Origin: G963663495 sp963663495
GTDB lineage: Bacteria; Bacteroidota; Rhodothermia; Rhodothermales; Bin80
Assembly (NCBI GenBank): GCA_963663495.1
Contig: OY760427.1
Span: 372,001 to 436,000, forward strand
Length of the DNA stretch: 64,000 nt
Direction of reading: 5' to 3'
Shown one piece after another: positions 29,529 through 39,188 of the stretch (its first letter is position 1; the number at the start of each line of letters is the position of its first letter). A program made the translations under genes and the position numbers. A model generated the notes under the pieces. That model was given only the letters and a program-made list of their open reading frames with translations, was not told the origin of the DNA and ran no database searches.

Positions 29529-32500
29529 ATGAGCATTTTGGAAGGCCATCTGCCTGCGGGACTTTACGAGCGGGTAATTGACGAGGGGCTGGCCGGTACC
29601 CTGAAGCAGTTCCATGCCGTACAGGCGGAGCAGGTGCAAATCCCGGTTGAAGAGGGGCATTTTTATTATCCGCAATATATCGCCGGCCTGTTGCGTGCAG
29701 TGCTGCGCACCCAGCGGAGCGAAAATGCACAACGCAGCATCGTCAACCGTGTGATAGAGCTCCTTGCTTCCGAGCTTCCGGGAAGCGCCTCGAACGAGGA
29801 TCGGACCACCGGTGCGGTCCTCCATGCCCTGATTGGTGGACTCCATTCGCACCTTGGTAAGGTTGAGGTACCGCCGCGTCCTGGAATACCGCTGTCGCGA
29901 TCCGAGCTTCTTGTCAATGCACCTGGGGAGTATCGTATTGGCAGTGAGCTTGAAAGTGAGATCCATTCCGCGGACCGGATTGATCTCTTATGTTCATTCA
30001 TCAAGTGGTCGGGCCTGCGCTTGATGCTGGAAGCGCTTAAGCAATTTGCAGATAAGGACAGGGTCCTCCGCGTCATCACGACCGTGTACATGGGGGCGAC
30101 AGAAAAGCGCGCGCTGGATGCGTTGGTAAGAATCGGGGCACGAGTGCGTATCTCCCACGACACCAGGCGGACCCGGTTGCATGCCAAGGCGTGGCTATTT
30201 CACCGTAGGACTGGCTACACGACGGCCTACATCGGATCGTCCAATCTTTCCGCGGCAGCGCAGCTGGAGGGGTTGGAATGGAACGTGCGGGTTTCAAGTG
30301 TGGACGCTGAGCAGATTGTTCGCAAGTTCGAGGCCACGTTCGATGCTTACTGGAAGGACAGCGAGTTTGTACCTTATGAGGCTACCAGTGAGGAGCAGAA
30401 GCACCTTGAGTTAGCGCTGATCGCGCAGCAGGGTGAACCGGACAAGGACCCGTTATTACCTTTTGACATCCGACCCTATCCGTTCCAGCAGGAAATCCTG
30501 GAACGCTTGGAGGTGGAACGTGAAGTGCATGGCAGGACACGCAACTTGGTGGTAGCGGCCACCGGCACGGGCAAGACTATAATCGCCGCCCTTGACTACC
30601 GGAGGCTGATCCAGGAGCGCAGGGCGCTGACACTGCTATTTGTGGCGCACAGGGAGGAGATACTAAAGCAGAGTCGCCAGGTGTTTCGCCATGCGTTGCG
30701 TGACCCGGACTTTGGCGAACTGTTGGTGGGAGGGGAGAAGCCCGTTAAAGGCAACCATGTATTCGCCTCAGTCCAGTCTCTTAGCCGCATGGATTTGTCA
30801 GCGGTTGATCCTGCCGCCTATGATATGGTCATCATAGATGAATTCCATCATGCAGCTGCGCCGACATACAAAAAGCTGCTTGATCATTTTCAGCCTGACA
30901 TTCTGCTAGGCTTGACGGCGACGCCGGAGCGTGCGGACGGCAAGAGTATTCTGCACTGGTTTGGCGGTCGTACGGCTGCTGAGCTGCGCCTTTGGGATGC
31001 CATTGATCGCGGCTTATTGGCACCGTTTCAGTATTTCGGGGTCCATGATGGAATGGACCTGACTCGTCTACGGTGGCGGCGCGGAGGCTATGAATCAAGC
31101 GAATTGGAGAATTTGTATACAGGCAACAAGCTGCGCTTGCGCCTCATAGTGCAGAGCTTGGTGAAGCATGTAGCCGATATACAGGACATGCGGGCCCTTG
31201 GCTTTTGTGTCAGCGTGGCTCACGCGGAGTACATGGCAGCAGGCTTCAGAGAGGCTGGCATCCCGGCAATGGCGCTGACGGGTGGGACGCCGCGTGACGA
31301 GCGCCGGGCGGCTATCGGACGACTGAGGTCTCGCGATGTGAATATCCTGTTTACCGTGGACCTGTTCAATGAGGGTGTTGACATTCCAGAGGTTGATACG
31401 CTGCTGCTGCTTCGTCCCACGCAGAGCGCAACGGTGTTTCTGCAGCAGCTTGGCCGAGGCCTGCGATTGCATCCTGGTAAGATTTGCCTGACAGTGCTGG
31501 ATTTTATCGGTATGGCTCGTGAGGAGTTTCGGTATGAAGCGACGCTGGGAGCGCTATCGTCAAGTAGGCGCACTAGGCTGCAACAGCAGATTGAGCACGG
31601 CTTTCCGCTGCTGCCATCGGGGTGCTCGATTCAGCTGGACAGGAAGAGCAGGGAAGAGGTGTTGAGAAATGTTCGGCGCGCTATCAAGGTGAACCGTAAT
31701 GCGCTGGTGCAAGTCGTAGCAAAGGCTGGGCCGCATAGCGGTCTGCGGCATGTGCTGGACGAGGCTGGCATTGATGTGGGGACTTTTTACCGCAATGGTC
31801 GATCGCTAACGGGGCTGCGCCGGGCCGCGGGATTTGATGTAGAGTCTCCGGGGCCGGAGGAACAAAGGATTGCTAGAGGGTTGGGACGTTTGCTACATGT
31901 GGACGATAAGGAGCGACTGAATTACTATGCGAAGCTCGTGGAGTCCGGGCCATCGTATGGCGCCGGGGAGGCGGGAGAGCGCCGCAGGCTGATGCTGCTA
32001 TCTGTCCTATTCGGGAAGCAGGCAGCAACCAATCCAGAGGCTTATCACAGCAAGCTTCGTTCGCATACCGCCCTTTGCGCCGAGATGGAGGAGTTGATGG
32101 GACTGCTTGAGGTGTCGCACAAACCCCTGTCTGCGGGTCTGCCGCCCGACATACCGCTCTTTGTCCACTGTCGGTACCGCCGTGAGGAATTGATTGCTGC
32201 CTTCAATTATGTGGGTGGTCGGGGGCTCAAATTGCCGCTGGAAGGTTTGGTGTACGTAAAACCTTCGCGCTGCAATCTGCTGCTTGTTACGTTGAGGAAG
32301 TCAAAAAAGCTTTACTCCCCTACCACCATGTATGAGGACTACGCGGTGTCAAGAACCCTTTTCCACTGGCAGTCGCCGGGGAGAACGCGCCCGGGTGCAG
32401 AGACGGGTAAGCGCATCATTCATCATGAAAAGGAAGGTATTACGCCATTGCTGTTCGCGCGATTGACCAAGCGGTCTGCTAATGGTGACACTGTCCCTTA

Positions 32501-32621
32501 TGTCTTTCTGGGACCGCTGAAGTACTTGGAGCACGAAGGTGAGCGTCCGATGAACGTGATGTGGGAAGTTCGTACGCCGATGCCCGCAGATTTTATGCGA
32601 AAGGCACGCGTAGCAGCGTAG
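29529..32621 (+). CDS. PLD-like nuclease/SF2 helicase fusion with DUF3427-like C-terminus (1030 aa)
   Basis: Probable DNA-acting enzyme with possible defence or repair role. Domains in order: an N-terminal part, then a phospholipase D-like nuclease module around residue 216 (HAKAWLFHRR with GSSNLS, the HxK signature). An SF2 helicase core follows, with Walker A VVAATGTGKT near residue 340, DEFHH (motif II) near 434, LGLTATPERADG (motif III) and QLGRGLRLHPGK (motif VI). The C-terminal 200 residues have the DUF3427 pattern (EGLVYVKPSRCNLLLVTLRK, YEDYAVSRTLFHWQSP). Such proteins are found alone or in defence islands. It is the last host gene before the transposon nest. Confidence 0.9.
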   Translation: MSILEGHLPAGLYERVIDEGLAGTLKQFHAVQAEQVQIPVEEGHFYYPQYIAGLLRAVLRTQRSENAQRSIVNRVIELLASELPGSASNEDRTTGAVLHALIGGLHSHLGKVEVPPRPGIPLSRSELLVNAPGEYRIGSELESEIHSADRIDLLCSFIKWSGLRLMLEALKQFADKDRVLRVITTVYMGATEKRALDALVRIGARVRISHDTRRTRLHAKAWLFHRRTGYTTAYIGSSNLSAAAQLEGLEWNVRVSSVDAEQIVRKFEATFDAYWKDSEFVPYEATSEEQKHLELALIAQQGEPDKDPLLPFDIRPYPFQQEILERLEVEREVHGRTRNLVVAATGTGKTIIAALDYRRLIQERRALTLLFVAHREEILKQSRQVFRHALRDPDFGELLVGGEKPVKGNHVFASVQSLSRMDLSAVDPAAYDMVIIDEFHHAAAPTYKKLLDHFQPDILLGLTATPERADGKSILHWFGGRTAAELRLWDAIDRGLLAPFQYFGVHDGMDLTRLRWRRGGYESSELENLYTGNKLRLRLIVQSLVKHVADIQDMRALGFCVSVAHAEYMAAGFREAGIPAMALTGGTPRDERRAAIGRLRSRDVNILFTVDLFNEGVDIPEVDTLLLLRPTQSATVFLQQLGRGLRLHPGKICLTVLDFIGMAREEFRYEATLGALSSSRRTRLQQQIEHGFPLLPSGCSIQLDRKSREEVLRNVRRAIKVNRNALVQVVAKAGPHSGLRHVLDEAGIDVGTFYRNGRSLTGLRRAAGFDVESPGPEEQRIARGLGRLLHVDDKERLNYYAKLVESGPSYGAGEAGERRRLMLLSVLFGKQAATNPEAYHSKLRSHTALCAEMEELMGLLEVSHKPLSAGLPPDIPLFVHCRYRREELIAAFNYVGGRGLKLPLEGLVYVKPSRCNLLLVTLRKSKKLYSPTTMYEDYAVSRTLFHWQSPGRTRPGAETGKRIIHHEKEGITPLLFARLTKRSANGDTVPYVFLGPLKYLEHEGERPMNVMWEVRTPMPADFMRKARVAA

Positions 32622-32999
32622 GTGCGCGGGAAGGCCCGGAGTATTCCCTCGCGAGAAAGCCAGGTATCGTGGCCATTCTTGGCCTCTTATGAGTACACGA
32701 TGGTCAGATGCAGGTATTATTTCATTTTGGCGGCCTTGCGATATCAAAAGTGTATTAGCGATCAACAGTTTTCGCGAGCTATCATCTGATAAAATCAGAC
32801 GGACCCGCAAGAACGTTGCGCTACCCGTCCCTTGCTAAGGAAAGGGATGTCTCTTTCGTCAAATCGCAGACGGCTCGCGGTATCCCGAGGCTCAGGATTG
32901 GTTGAATGCCGATATTTTCAGACATTCATTAAATAAGAATGGGCATTGATCAACGGCAACTACTGTCAAGCTGAATGACAATTAAGATCGTGCGAAGCA
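32622..32999. other. Intergenic DNA, no gene seen
   Basis: No recognisable coding frame or RNA. It is followed by insertion-element fragments. Confidence 0.5.
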
Positions 33000-33206
33000 G
33001 GAGCCAGGCATAGGTGTGTGCACAAAGCACGGATTCTGCCTCGAATTCACTCCCTAGCAAGCCTTCATCGCCTATGGACCGCCTATACATCTGGATCCAA
33101 AGGCAGCGCGTGCCAATGCACCCGCGTAATTTCAATAACACCGAAAATCTACCACCAAAGTCGCCACCACCGCCGAATACACCGGGGTTTTGCAAAAGGC
33201 TCGGCT
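33000..33206 (+). mobile_element. IS1182-like right-end fragment
   Basis: Matches 6655-6860 with several differences and ends in the same terminal repeat (GTTTTGCAAAAGGCTC). No transposase remains. Confidence 0.75.
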
Positions 33207-33237
33207 TATGTATATGAGTAGTTCTGAGTCTACATTG

Positions 33238-33329
33238 GTATCCGTCCGGTGAAGTACATTATAACCGAGGGTATTTACTCTCTCAATTAGAGTAAGTTAG
33301 AGCGCGGTTCGAAGGTTTATGGGCTAGCG
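33238..33329 (+). mobile_element. IS66-type element, one-end fragment
   Basis: Starts GTATCCGTCCGGTGAAGTAC, the same end as the IS66 copy at 59540, and matches it to GGGCTAGCG, where the A1 element is inserted. Confidence 0.75.
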
Positions 33330-33524
33330 CTGCCCTGTACCCATAAATCATCCATAACGGTTCGATTGTTCGTCAGGTATGGTCAAATATCGCTGGCATG
33401 GTTGTCGGAATATCTCGGGTATTTCGGCCTAACAGGTATGGTGTGTGACTTGAGGTGAATAATGCCCTCCTCTCGTGCGGATACGCGATCTCTTCCTGCG
33501 CTGCTTCCCTTGGCGCTGCATTGC

Positions 33525-33722
33525 TTACATCCACGAACCCTCGGCTGCAGTCTCCTGGCGATACTTCTGCCTCCAGTAATTCAACGGCCCGTACGAGATG
33601 CCCTGCTCTGTGCAAGACGCCGCTGCGGACCGGGTCCTTTCGTTATACTGCTCTACCAGCGGAAACATCTCTTCCGCCGTACGTCTGGGCTGTACCAGGC
33701 GGTCCGGGGTCTGGGTTCTCAC
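33525..33722 (-). CDS. Small accessory protein of element A (IS66 TnpA-like)
   Basis: About 65 aa: RRTAEEMFPLVEQYNERTRS then GISYGPLNYWRQKYRQE. The pattern resembles the helix-turn-helix TnpA accessory proteins of IS66-type elements (a conserved YxWRRK-like end). It lies between the left terminal repeat of element A and the transposase 3' end, on the same strand as the transposase. A second copy in A2 is split by the IS256-type cassette, and a degraded one lies at about 14500-14625. A role in transposition is inferred. Confidence 0.55.
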   Translation of the reverse strand: MRTQTPDRLVQPRRTAEEMFPLVEQYNERTRSAAASCTEQGISYGPLNYWRQKYRQETAAEGSWM

Positions 33723-33836
33723 GTCTACGGGTAAGCTCTACAGAACCCGTCACCTAATCAAGATGCAGTTCACCGCACGCTCACGCAGGTGTAGCCACTG
33801 GGGCATAGGCCCACATCAGGCAGGTTGATATGCCAT

Positions 33837-34213
33837 TTATATGAACCCAGATGAATTCCCGTGCGAACATGCACTCAATTGTTCGTCTCTTACCTCGTAT
33901 CCCAATGTCATTAGGTGTAACCTCTCTAGGCCACGCCACATGATCTGGTAACCCACCGGTCCATCACGAGTGCGGTTCTGATAGCCGCCGAGCACCGCTA
34001 CGATCAGGATAGCAGTTCCCAAAGTACTGGGCTTTGGCAACTTTACCCGTGCTGCATATCCATCCAAGAATCGCAGCTCCATCTCCGTGAAAAAGACATC
34101 CGCGTCCAGCTCCGGCACCTCCCGACCCAATTGCACCAAGGTCATGACGCGCTAGGATATTACACAATACATCGTTATTGCTCGCTGCAGACGCAACGAG
34201 GTACGCAGACCCA
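33837..34213 (-). pseudogene. DruA/Tn5-like transposase of A1, C-terminal piece
   Basis: Encodes the last 125 or so residues (DADVFFTEMELRFLDGYAAR, LIVAVLGGYQNRTRDGP) of the protein intact at 52319-54628. It is cut at 34213 by the IS256-type cassette; the rest continues at 41396. Confidence 0.9.
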
Positions 34214-34237
34214 GGCATGGTGCCAGATTTAGTTGGT

Positions 34238-35533
34238 CTATCTTTTCAAGACCGGCTTAGGAGTGGGCCCAAGATACGGTTTCGGCACACATTTTAGCAG
34301 GGCTTTTTGGAGCTTCGGAAGGTGTTTTGCACAGCTAAGCTTGCATAATCGGGGTTCGGTTTCCAGCATAGCCATTGCTACCCATCGGTGACGTTGATCT
34401 GAGTTTACCCAACGTCTGATCCGCCGCGTTCGATTAGCCAGCTGGCCGTTGACATTCTCAATGATGTTGGTGGTTAGCAGACTGCATCCGACCGTATCCG
34501 CCACACCCAGCCTGTGCAGTGTCAGCGTCTCTTCCATGCCCTCTTCCAGGCTGCGTGCGGCCGCTTCCTCCCCTTGTTCCTCCAAATCATCCCGTAGGGT
34601 CTTAAGTCCCGCTTTTGCGTCGTCGTACGTGTCTTCACGATACGCCTCCTGCATCTTCCGACGCACCTTGGGCGCATCCTCCTTTTTCGTGAGCTTGCTC
34701 ACCACATTCTCCCGCTTGTGCCAGGTACAACGCTGCACCTGCGTGTAGTCGCCGAAGACATCCTTTACCGCCTTGTACAGCCCCTTCGCTCCATCCACAA
34801 CGCACAGCAGGCCCTGGTCATAGCACAGGCCGCGATTGATCAGGCCTTCCAACAAACCTGTAATCGCCTCCGCATTCTCCGTGGTCGTCTCCACCATGCC
34901 CAAGATCTCCTTCTTTCCGTCTGCCGTAATGCCCATACACAGCACGATCTGGCACTCCTGCAAGTACTTGCCATCTATCAGCAGCGTCACATAGGTTTCC
35001 GAAGACAGATCGCGTTCTTCGAACTTCTTGAGGGCCTCCGCACTCTTCTTCCTGAAAGTGCGACTGACCGAGGAAGCGCTCAATCCATAACTGTCCGCAA
35101 ACGCGCTGACCACACGGTGATAATCCCGCTGGCTGATCCCAAGAAGAATGTTTTCCGTCAGATTGTTCTCCTCTTCAACCGATGCATTGCGTAGCTCACA
35201 ATAGGTCTCCAGAGGACGCTCCTTGCCCTCTTTCTTATCCCGTACGCGCTGCACCCGGATCTTCAGGCGTTTCCCCATGATCCTGATTGAACCCGGATTG
35301 GTCCCCCATCTCTCGTAACGTCCGTCGTGCACATCGTCTCTCGCGTAGCGCTTGCCACAGAGCGACTCTACCTCCTCTTCCATGACCAATTTAGCCAACA
35401 GCTCCTCAATGCTACCGCTGCATCGCAAGAGTGCCATCTTGGTCTCCCGATCTTGATCAATTATATCCCGGAAGTGCTTCACTCGCTTCCTGGCCTTGGT
35501 TGAGGGCTTGGTTGTTGTCTCACATGCTTGCAT
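34238..35533 (-). CDS. IS256-family transposase (copy 1)
   Basis: Mutator/IS256-type DDE transposase. The catalytic triad is LLIDGKYL (Asp), CVVDGAKGL (Asp) and TNIIENVNG (Glu), with the family's conserved RCTWHKRENV between the second and third. The N-terminal region (EEEVESLCGKRYAR, then RVQRVRDKKEGK) is the usual DNA-binding part. The preferred start is MQACETTTKPSTKARK at 35533; an upstream ATG at 35581 would add 16 residues. It differs from copy 2 at only a few residues. The stop lies just inside the terminal repeat. Confidence 0.93.
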   Translation of the reverse strand: MQACETTTKPSTKARKRVKHFRDIIDQDRETKMALLRCSGSIEELLAKLVMEEEVESLCGKRYARDDVHDGRYERWGTNPGSIRIMGKRLKIRVQRVRDKKEGKERPLETYCELRNASVEEENNLTENILLGISQRDYHRVVSAFADSYGLSASSVSRTFRKKSAEALKKFEERDLSSETYVTLLIDGKYLQECQIVLCMGITADGKKEILGMVETTTENAEAITGLLEGLINRGLCYDQGLLCVVDGAKGLYKAVKDVFGDYTQVQRCTWHKRENVVSKLTKKEDAPKVRRKMQEAYREDTYDDAKAGLKTLRDDLEEQGEEAAARSLEEGMEETLTLHRLGVADTVGCSLLTTNIIENVNGQLANRTRRIRRWVNSDQRHRWVAMAMLETEPRLCKLSCAKHLPKLQKALLKCVPKPYLGPTPKPVLKR

Positions 35534-35807
35534 AACGATGGGTGTGTTAGGGTGTTGGATGATTAGGGCTCCAAGTAGCATAATGCAGAGCCCCCAGATG
35601 GTTCAATAGTAAGGATTTCCAACGACGAGGATGACTTTGTTGATGCCTGCAGCAGGAAACCGGGCCTTTGAGAGAGGTTATAGCAGCTCCACGGGCTGCT
35701 GTGCGGCAAAAAGTCGGTTGTTTGTACAAAAACAGCGGTGTTATGCCATTCCGTGCAGGTTACAAATATTGAATACTTTATGCACCGTTTTCCGTGCACG
35801 CAATAAC

Positions 35808-36257
35808 CTACACGCGCGATGTATGGTGTCGTCGGCGTTTTGGTGGCAGATATGGGCGCGTTTCTGCACGCGAACGGCTTCGTTGAGCCCTTTTGCGTGC
35901 GCTGGCATCGCTATAGCGGCTTAAAGCGTACGATCTGGAGTCATTGTAGCCTGCCATGCGTGTGATTAGCTCCGAAAACGTGCCAATCTTTTCAACCGTG
36001 GCACGGTGCGCCCGGATATCGTGCTCATAGTAGTAATGCACGGCCACATTCTTGTTCTGGCAAGCATGGATCAATCGTACGCGTTCCAATAGTGCTGTTA
36101 GCCAGCTCGGCAGCTCTTTAACACAGGGCAGTCTGCTTCCTTGATGGCCTTGGTCATCCCTCTGTGCACAGCAATTGGCATCCTTACAGGCCTGCACAAG
36201 GCCTTTTTCGCCCAATGGAGGTGCTTTCCGTTGCCGCTCCCGTGGTCTTATCCGCAT
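35808..36257 (-). CDS. B-unit small basic protein, copy 1a (hypothetical, 149 aa)
   Basis: Starts MRIRPRERQRKAPPLGEKGL inside the A-type part of the unit and ends in a very basic tail (KRAQRSRSRAETRPYLPPKR). The middle (ELPSWLTALLERVRLIHACQ, TFSELITRMAGYNDSRSYAL) is unlike any family recognised. The same 450-bp frame is open in four of five B units of the two cassettes. No ribosome binding site is evident, so expression is uncertain. Confidence 0.45.
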   Translation of the reverse strand: MRIRPRERQRKAPPLGEKGLVQACKDANCCAQRDDQGHQGSRLPCVKELPSWLTALLERVRLIHACQNKNVAVHYYYEHDIRAHRATVEKIGTFSELITRMAGYNDSRSYALSRYSDASARKRAQRSRSRAETRPYLPPKRRRHHTSRV

Positions 36258-36281
36258 GATTACCCGTCCAGAGACGTATTG

Positions 36282-38167
36282 CCCTGCAATATTCATGATG
36301 TACCCTGTTCGGGTCTAAAAGTGCTGTTTCGGTACCTGCAGGACCGATTGTGCGTTGTTCATGCGTAGGGACGACCATGAGAGGGGCTGAAAACACCAGT
36401 TTAGGCCCTTTTCCCGACTCGATAGCGGTCACATTACCGAGATTTTGGGAAGACGTCTGTCGGGTAGACACACCTCTGCCTACCTTCTCTTTCCGCTTTC
36501 CGCGTTGGGCGCCTGCGGTGTCGAAGCGCAGGCGCAAATATGACTTAGCTAGCTCTTCATGGGAAGCGTGATCCATGTGAGTTGACAATAACGTCGCCAA
36601 AATTGCTCCCATGCAGCATCTGCGCTGGCGGCAATGTGGATAACGATGTTGCGCGCGTGTTGTACGAAGCGGGCCCCCACCTTGAGTACACGCTCGCGAT
36701 AGGTGCTCAGACTTATCTGGGATTCGTCAGGCTCCCGCATAAGGCAGCGCCCCACATGCATGAGCTGATAAGTTAGAAGGTATACCTGTAGCAGGACCTC
36801 GTTCTCGGCTCGGATCTCGGCATCCTGTTCCGACCCATCCTGTTCCGACCCATCCTGTTCCGACTCATCAGGCACCCGCACTACAGGCCGGCCCTTATAG
36901 TGTGTCTTCGGACGGAGAACCGACGACAGCGCCATGGAGCAAGCCGCATTCAGCTCCCCGAAGTGCTTTTCCGCCTTTCCTCTCTTCCGGTACAGATTCA
37001 CAAGCTGCTCTGCCGGATAGGCTTCTACATCCAGATCGGTGATCAGATAGAAATGCCGCGGAAAAAGCTCTCCCGGCACCGGAACAACCACGAGCACCAC
37101 ACGACGCTCTACGGACCAGCACTTTGCACGGTAGCGCAGTTCGTGGTAGCATTCGTCCGACGGCTGATCACCCTCCAAATGAGGCGCCGCAAGCCCGTCA
37201 ATCACATCGTTTCCTTTCAGACGCATCACGTAGCCGATACGGTCGTTCTCCAGCTTATCACATAATTCGCCACTGTTGAAGCCTGCGTCCAATCGGACAA
37301 TGACCTTGTCGGCCACATGTTCACGCAATGCCAGCCCAATGCGTCGAATGAAACCGTAGCAGTCCTTCACCACATTCTGCGTGCCCCCTCGCAATTCCGC
37401 CCCCAACATGTCGCCCGACTCACCGCATATGGCGATAAGGGGCAGAAAGATGGTGCGCTTGTAATATCCGTTCCACTTGCTGCCCTGCTGCTTGCCATGC
37501 GTATCTACCGGTACACCGTCCACATCAAAGACCACCTCGGGGCGGCGCTTCCCGCCACCACGCTGCAGCAGGTGCTCCATGGCGAATGTCTCTACAAAAA
37601 GGCGCAACTTCTTGAAATTCTTTTTCCCGGCCAACATGTGCACGAAGCGAGACATGGTTGGCTGGGATGCCAGGGACCTATCGTCCTGTAATGCCCTCAT
37701 ACCCCTTTTGGAAGAAGTGGCCACGCGCATGGCGGGGTCCCTTCGAAGCTTGTCCGCATCTGACTGACGTCCCCACCCCTGCACATGTTGCAGCAGTAAC
37801 TGCCGCACTAACTCCTCAAGGCTATGCGTAATCCGAGCTTGGGACCGATTGTCCTTAAGCACGGAAGCGAGTCGGCATGCCAAGGTGCTGATCACCATGA
37901 GCAGGCGCATAGGAATGACGCCGGCATCCGATGTTAGATTATCGGTCTTGGAGCGTACAACTTTGACGGATTTATTGAACTGGCAAGCGAACAGAAGGTT
38001 GGATTTGGGATCTGGCATCGGGTGTGTTACAGGGTGAATGGGTATTGGGGTTTCTGAACGTTTGAGCGTCGCACAGGATCCCATTCAAACCGTGTATAAT
38101 CAACATATTACACCATAATATTAAACGACGATTCCCCGCCACTTAACTCCCTCATGAATAAGGGAGG
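36282..38167 (-). mobile_element. IS1380-type element inside cassette 1
   Basis: Flanked by ATTG on both sides (36278-36281 and 38168-38171), a 4-bp duplication; the empty site CGTATTGCGCGC is seen in sister units. The ends share an imperfect inverted repeat (CCCTGCAATATTCATGA and CCTCCCTTATTCATGA). It is absent from cassette 2. Confidence 0.88.
36549..38018 (-). CDS. IS1380-family transposase
   Basis: DDE transposase of about 489 aa from MPDPKSNLLFACQF; an upstream ATG at 38084 exists but adds a stretch without family character. Catalytic positions: VFDVDGVPVDTHGKQQGSKW (first Asp), VIVRLDAGFNSGELCD (second Asp), and YRKRGKAEKHFGELNAA (the Y-R-G-E region with the Glu). A short low-complexity run of repeated EQDGSEQDG occurs before the C-terminal helices. 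It appears intact. Confidence 0.9.
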   Translation of the reverse strand: MPDPKSNLLFACQFNKSVKVVRSKTDNLTSDAGVIPMRLLMVISTLACRLASVLKDNRSQARITHSLEELVRQLLLQHVQGWGRQSDADKLRRDPAMRVATSSKRGMRALQDDRSLASQPTMSRFVHMLAGKKNFKKLRLFVETFAMEHLLQRGGGKRRPEVVFDVDGVPVDTHGKQQGSKWNGYYKRTIFLPLIAICGESGDMLGAELRGGTQNVVKDCYGFIRRIGLALREHVADKVIVRLDAGFNSGELCDKLENDRIGYVMRLKGNDVIDGLAAPHLEGDQPSDECYHELRYRAKCWSVERRVVLVVVPVPGELFPRHFYLITDLDVEAYPAEQLVNLYRKRGKAEKHFGELNAACSMALSSVLRPKTHYKGRPVVRVPDESEQDGSEQDGSEQDAEIRAENEVLLQVYLLTYQLMHVGRCLMREPDESQISLSTYRERVLKVGARFVQHARNIVIHIAASADAAWEQFWRRYCQLTWITLPMKS

Positions 38168-38738
38168 ATTGCGCGCTCTGAAAGGCGCTCGGTAGGCCGT
38201 TTACGGGTGATTCCGGGCAGAAAAACGGGGATATCCGCGTTTTTGTGTACTTGAAGCCTGATCTGCACACCGGGTGTGTCCGGCCGCAGCAGGAAACCGG
38301 GCCTGCGAGAGCGTTTATTGAGGTTCTACGGGCCGCTGTGCGGCGAAAAGCCAGCTGTTGGACCAAAAACAGCCTGCACGAGCCCCTTTTTGGCCCAATG
38401 GAGGCGCTCCCCGTTGCCACTCCCGCGGTCTTATCCGCATAATCACCCGTCCGGAGACGTACTGCGCGCTCTGAAAGGCGCTCGGCAGGCCGTTTGCAGG
38501 TGATGCCGGGCAGAAAAACGGGGATATTCGCGTTTGTTGTGCACTTGAAGCCTGATCTGCATACCGGGTGTGTCCGGCCGCAGCAGGAAACCGGGCCTGC
38601 GAGAGCGTTTATTGAGGTTCTACGGGCCGCTGTGCGGCGAAAAGCCGGCTGTTTGTACAAAAACAGCGGTGTTATACCATTCCGTGCAGGTTACAAATAT
38701 TGAATACTTTATGCACCGTTTTCCGTGCACGCAATAAC

Positions 38739-39188
38739 CTACACGCGTGATGTATGGTGTCGTCGGCGTTTTGGTGGCAGATATGGGCGCGTTTCTGCAC
38801 GCGAACGGCTTCGTTGAGCCCTTTTGCGTGCGCTGGCATCGCTATAGCGGCTTAAAGCGTACGATCTGGAGTCATTGTAGCCTGCCATGCGTGTGATTAG
38901 CTCCGAAAACGTGCCAATCTTTTCAACCGTGGCACGGTGCGCCCGGATATCGTGCTCATAGTAGTATTGCACGGCCACATTCTTGTTCTGGCAAGCATGG
39001 ATCAATCGTACGCGTTCCAATAGTGCTGTTAGCCAGCTCGGCAGCTCTTTAACACAGGGCAGTCTGCTTCCTTGATGGCCTTGGTCATCCCTCTGTGCAC
39101 AGCAATTGGCATCCTTACAGGCCTGCACAAGGCCTTTTTCGCCCAATGGAGGTGCTTTCCGTTGCCGCTCCCGTGGTCTTATCCGCAT
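38739..39188 (-). CDS. B-unit small basic protein, copy 1b (hypothetical, 149 aa)
   Basis: Same frame and length as the copy at 35808-36257, differing by His to Gln in NKNVAVQYYYEH. See that entry. Confidence 0.45.
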   Translation of the reverse strand: MRIRPRERQRKAPPLGEKGLVQACKDANCCAQRDDQGHQGSRLPCVKELPSWLTALLERVRLIHACQNKNVAVQYYYEHDIRAHRATVEKIGTFSELITRMAGYNDSRSYALSRYSDASARKRAQRSRSRAETRPYLPPKRRRHHTSRV

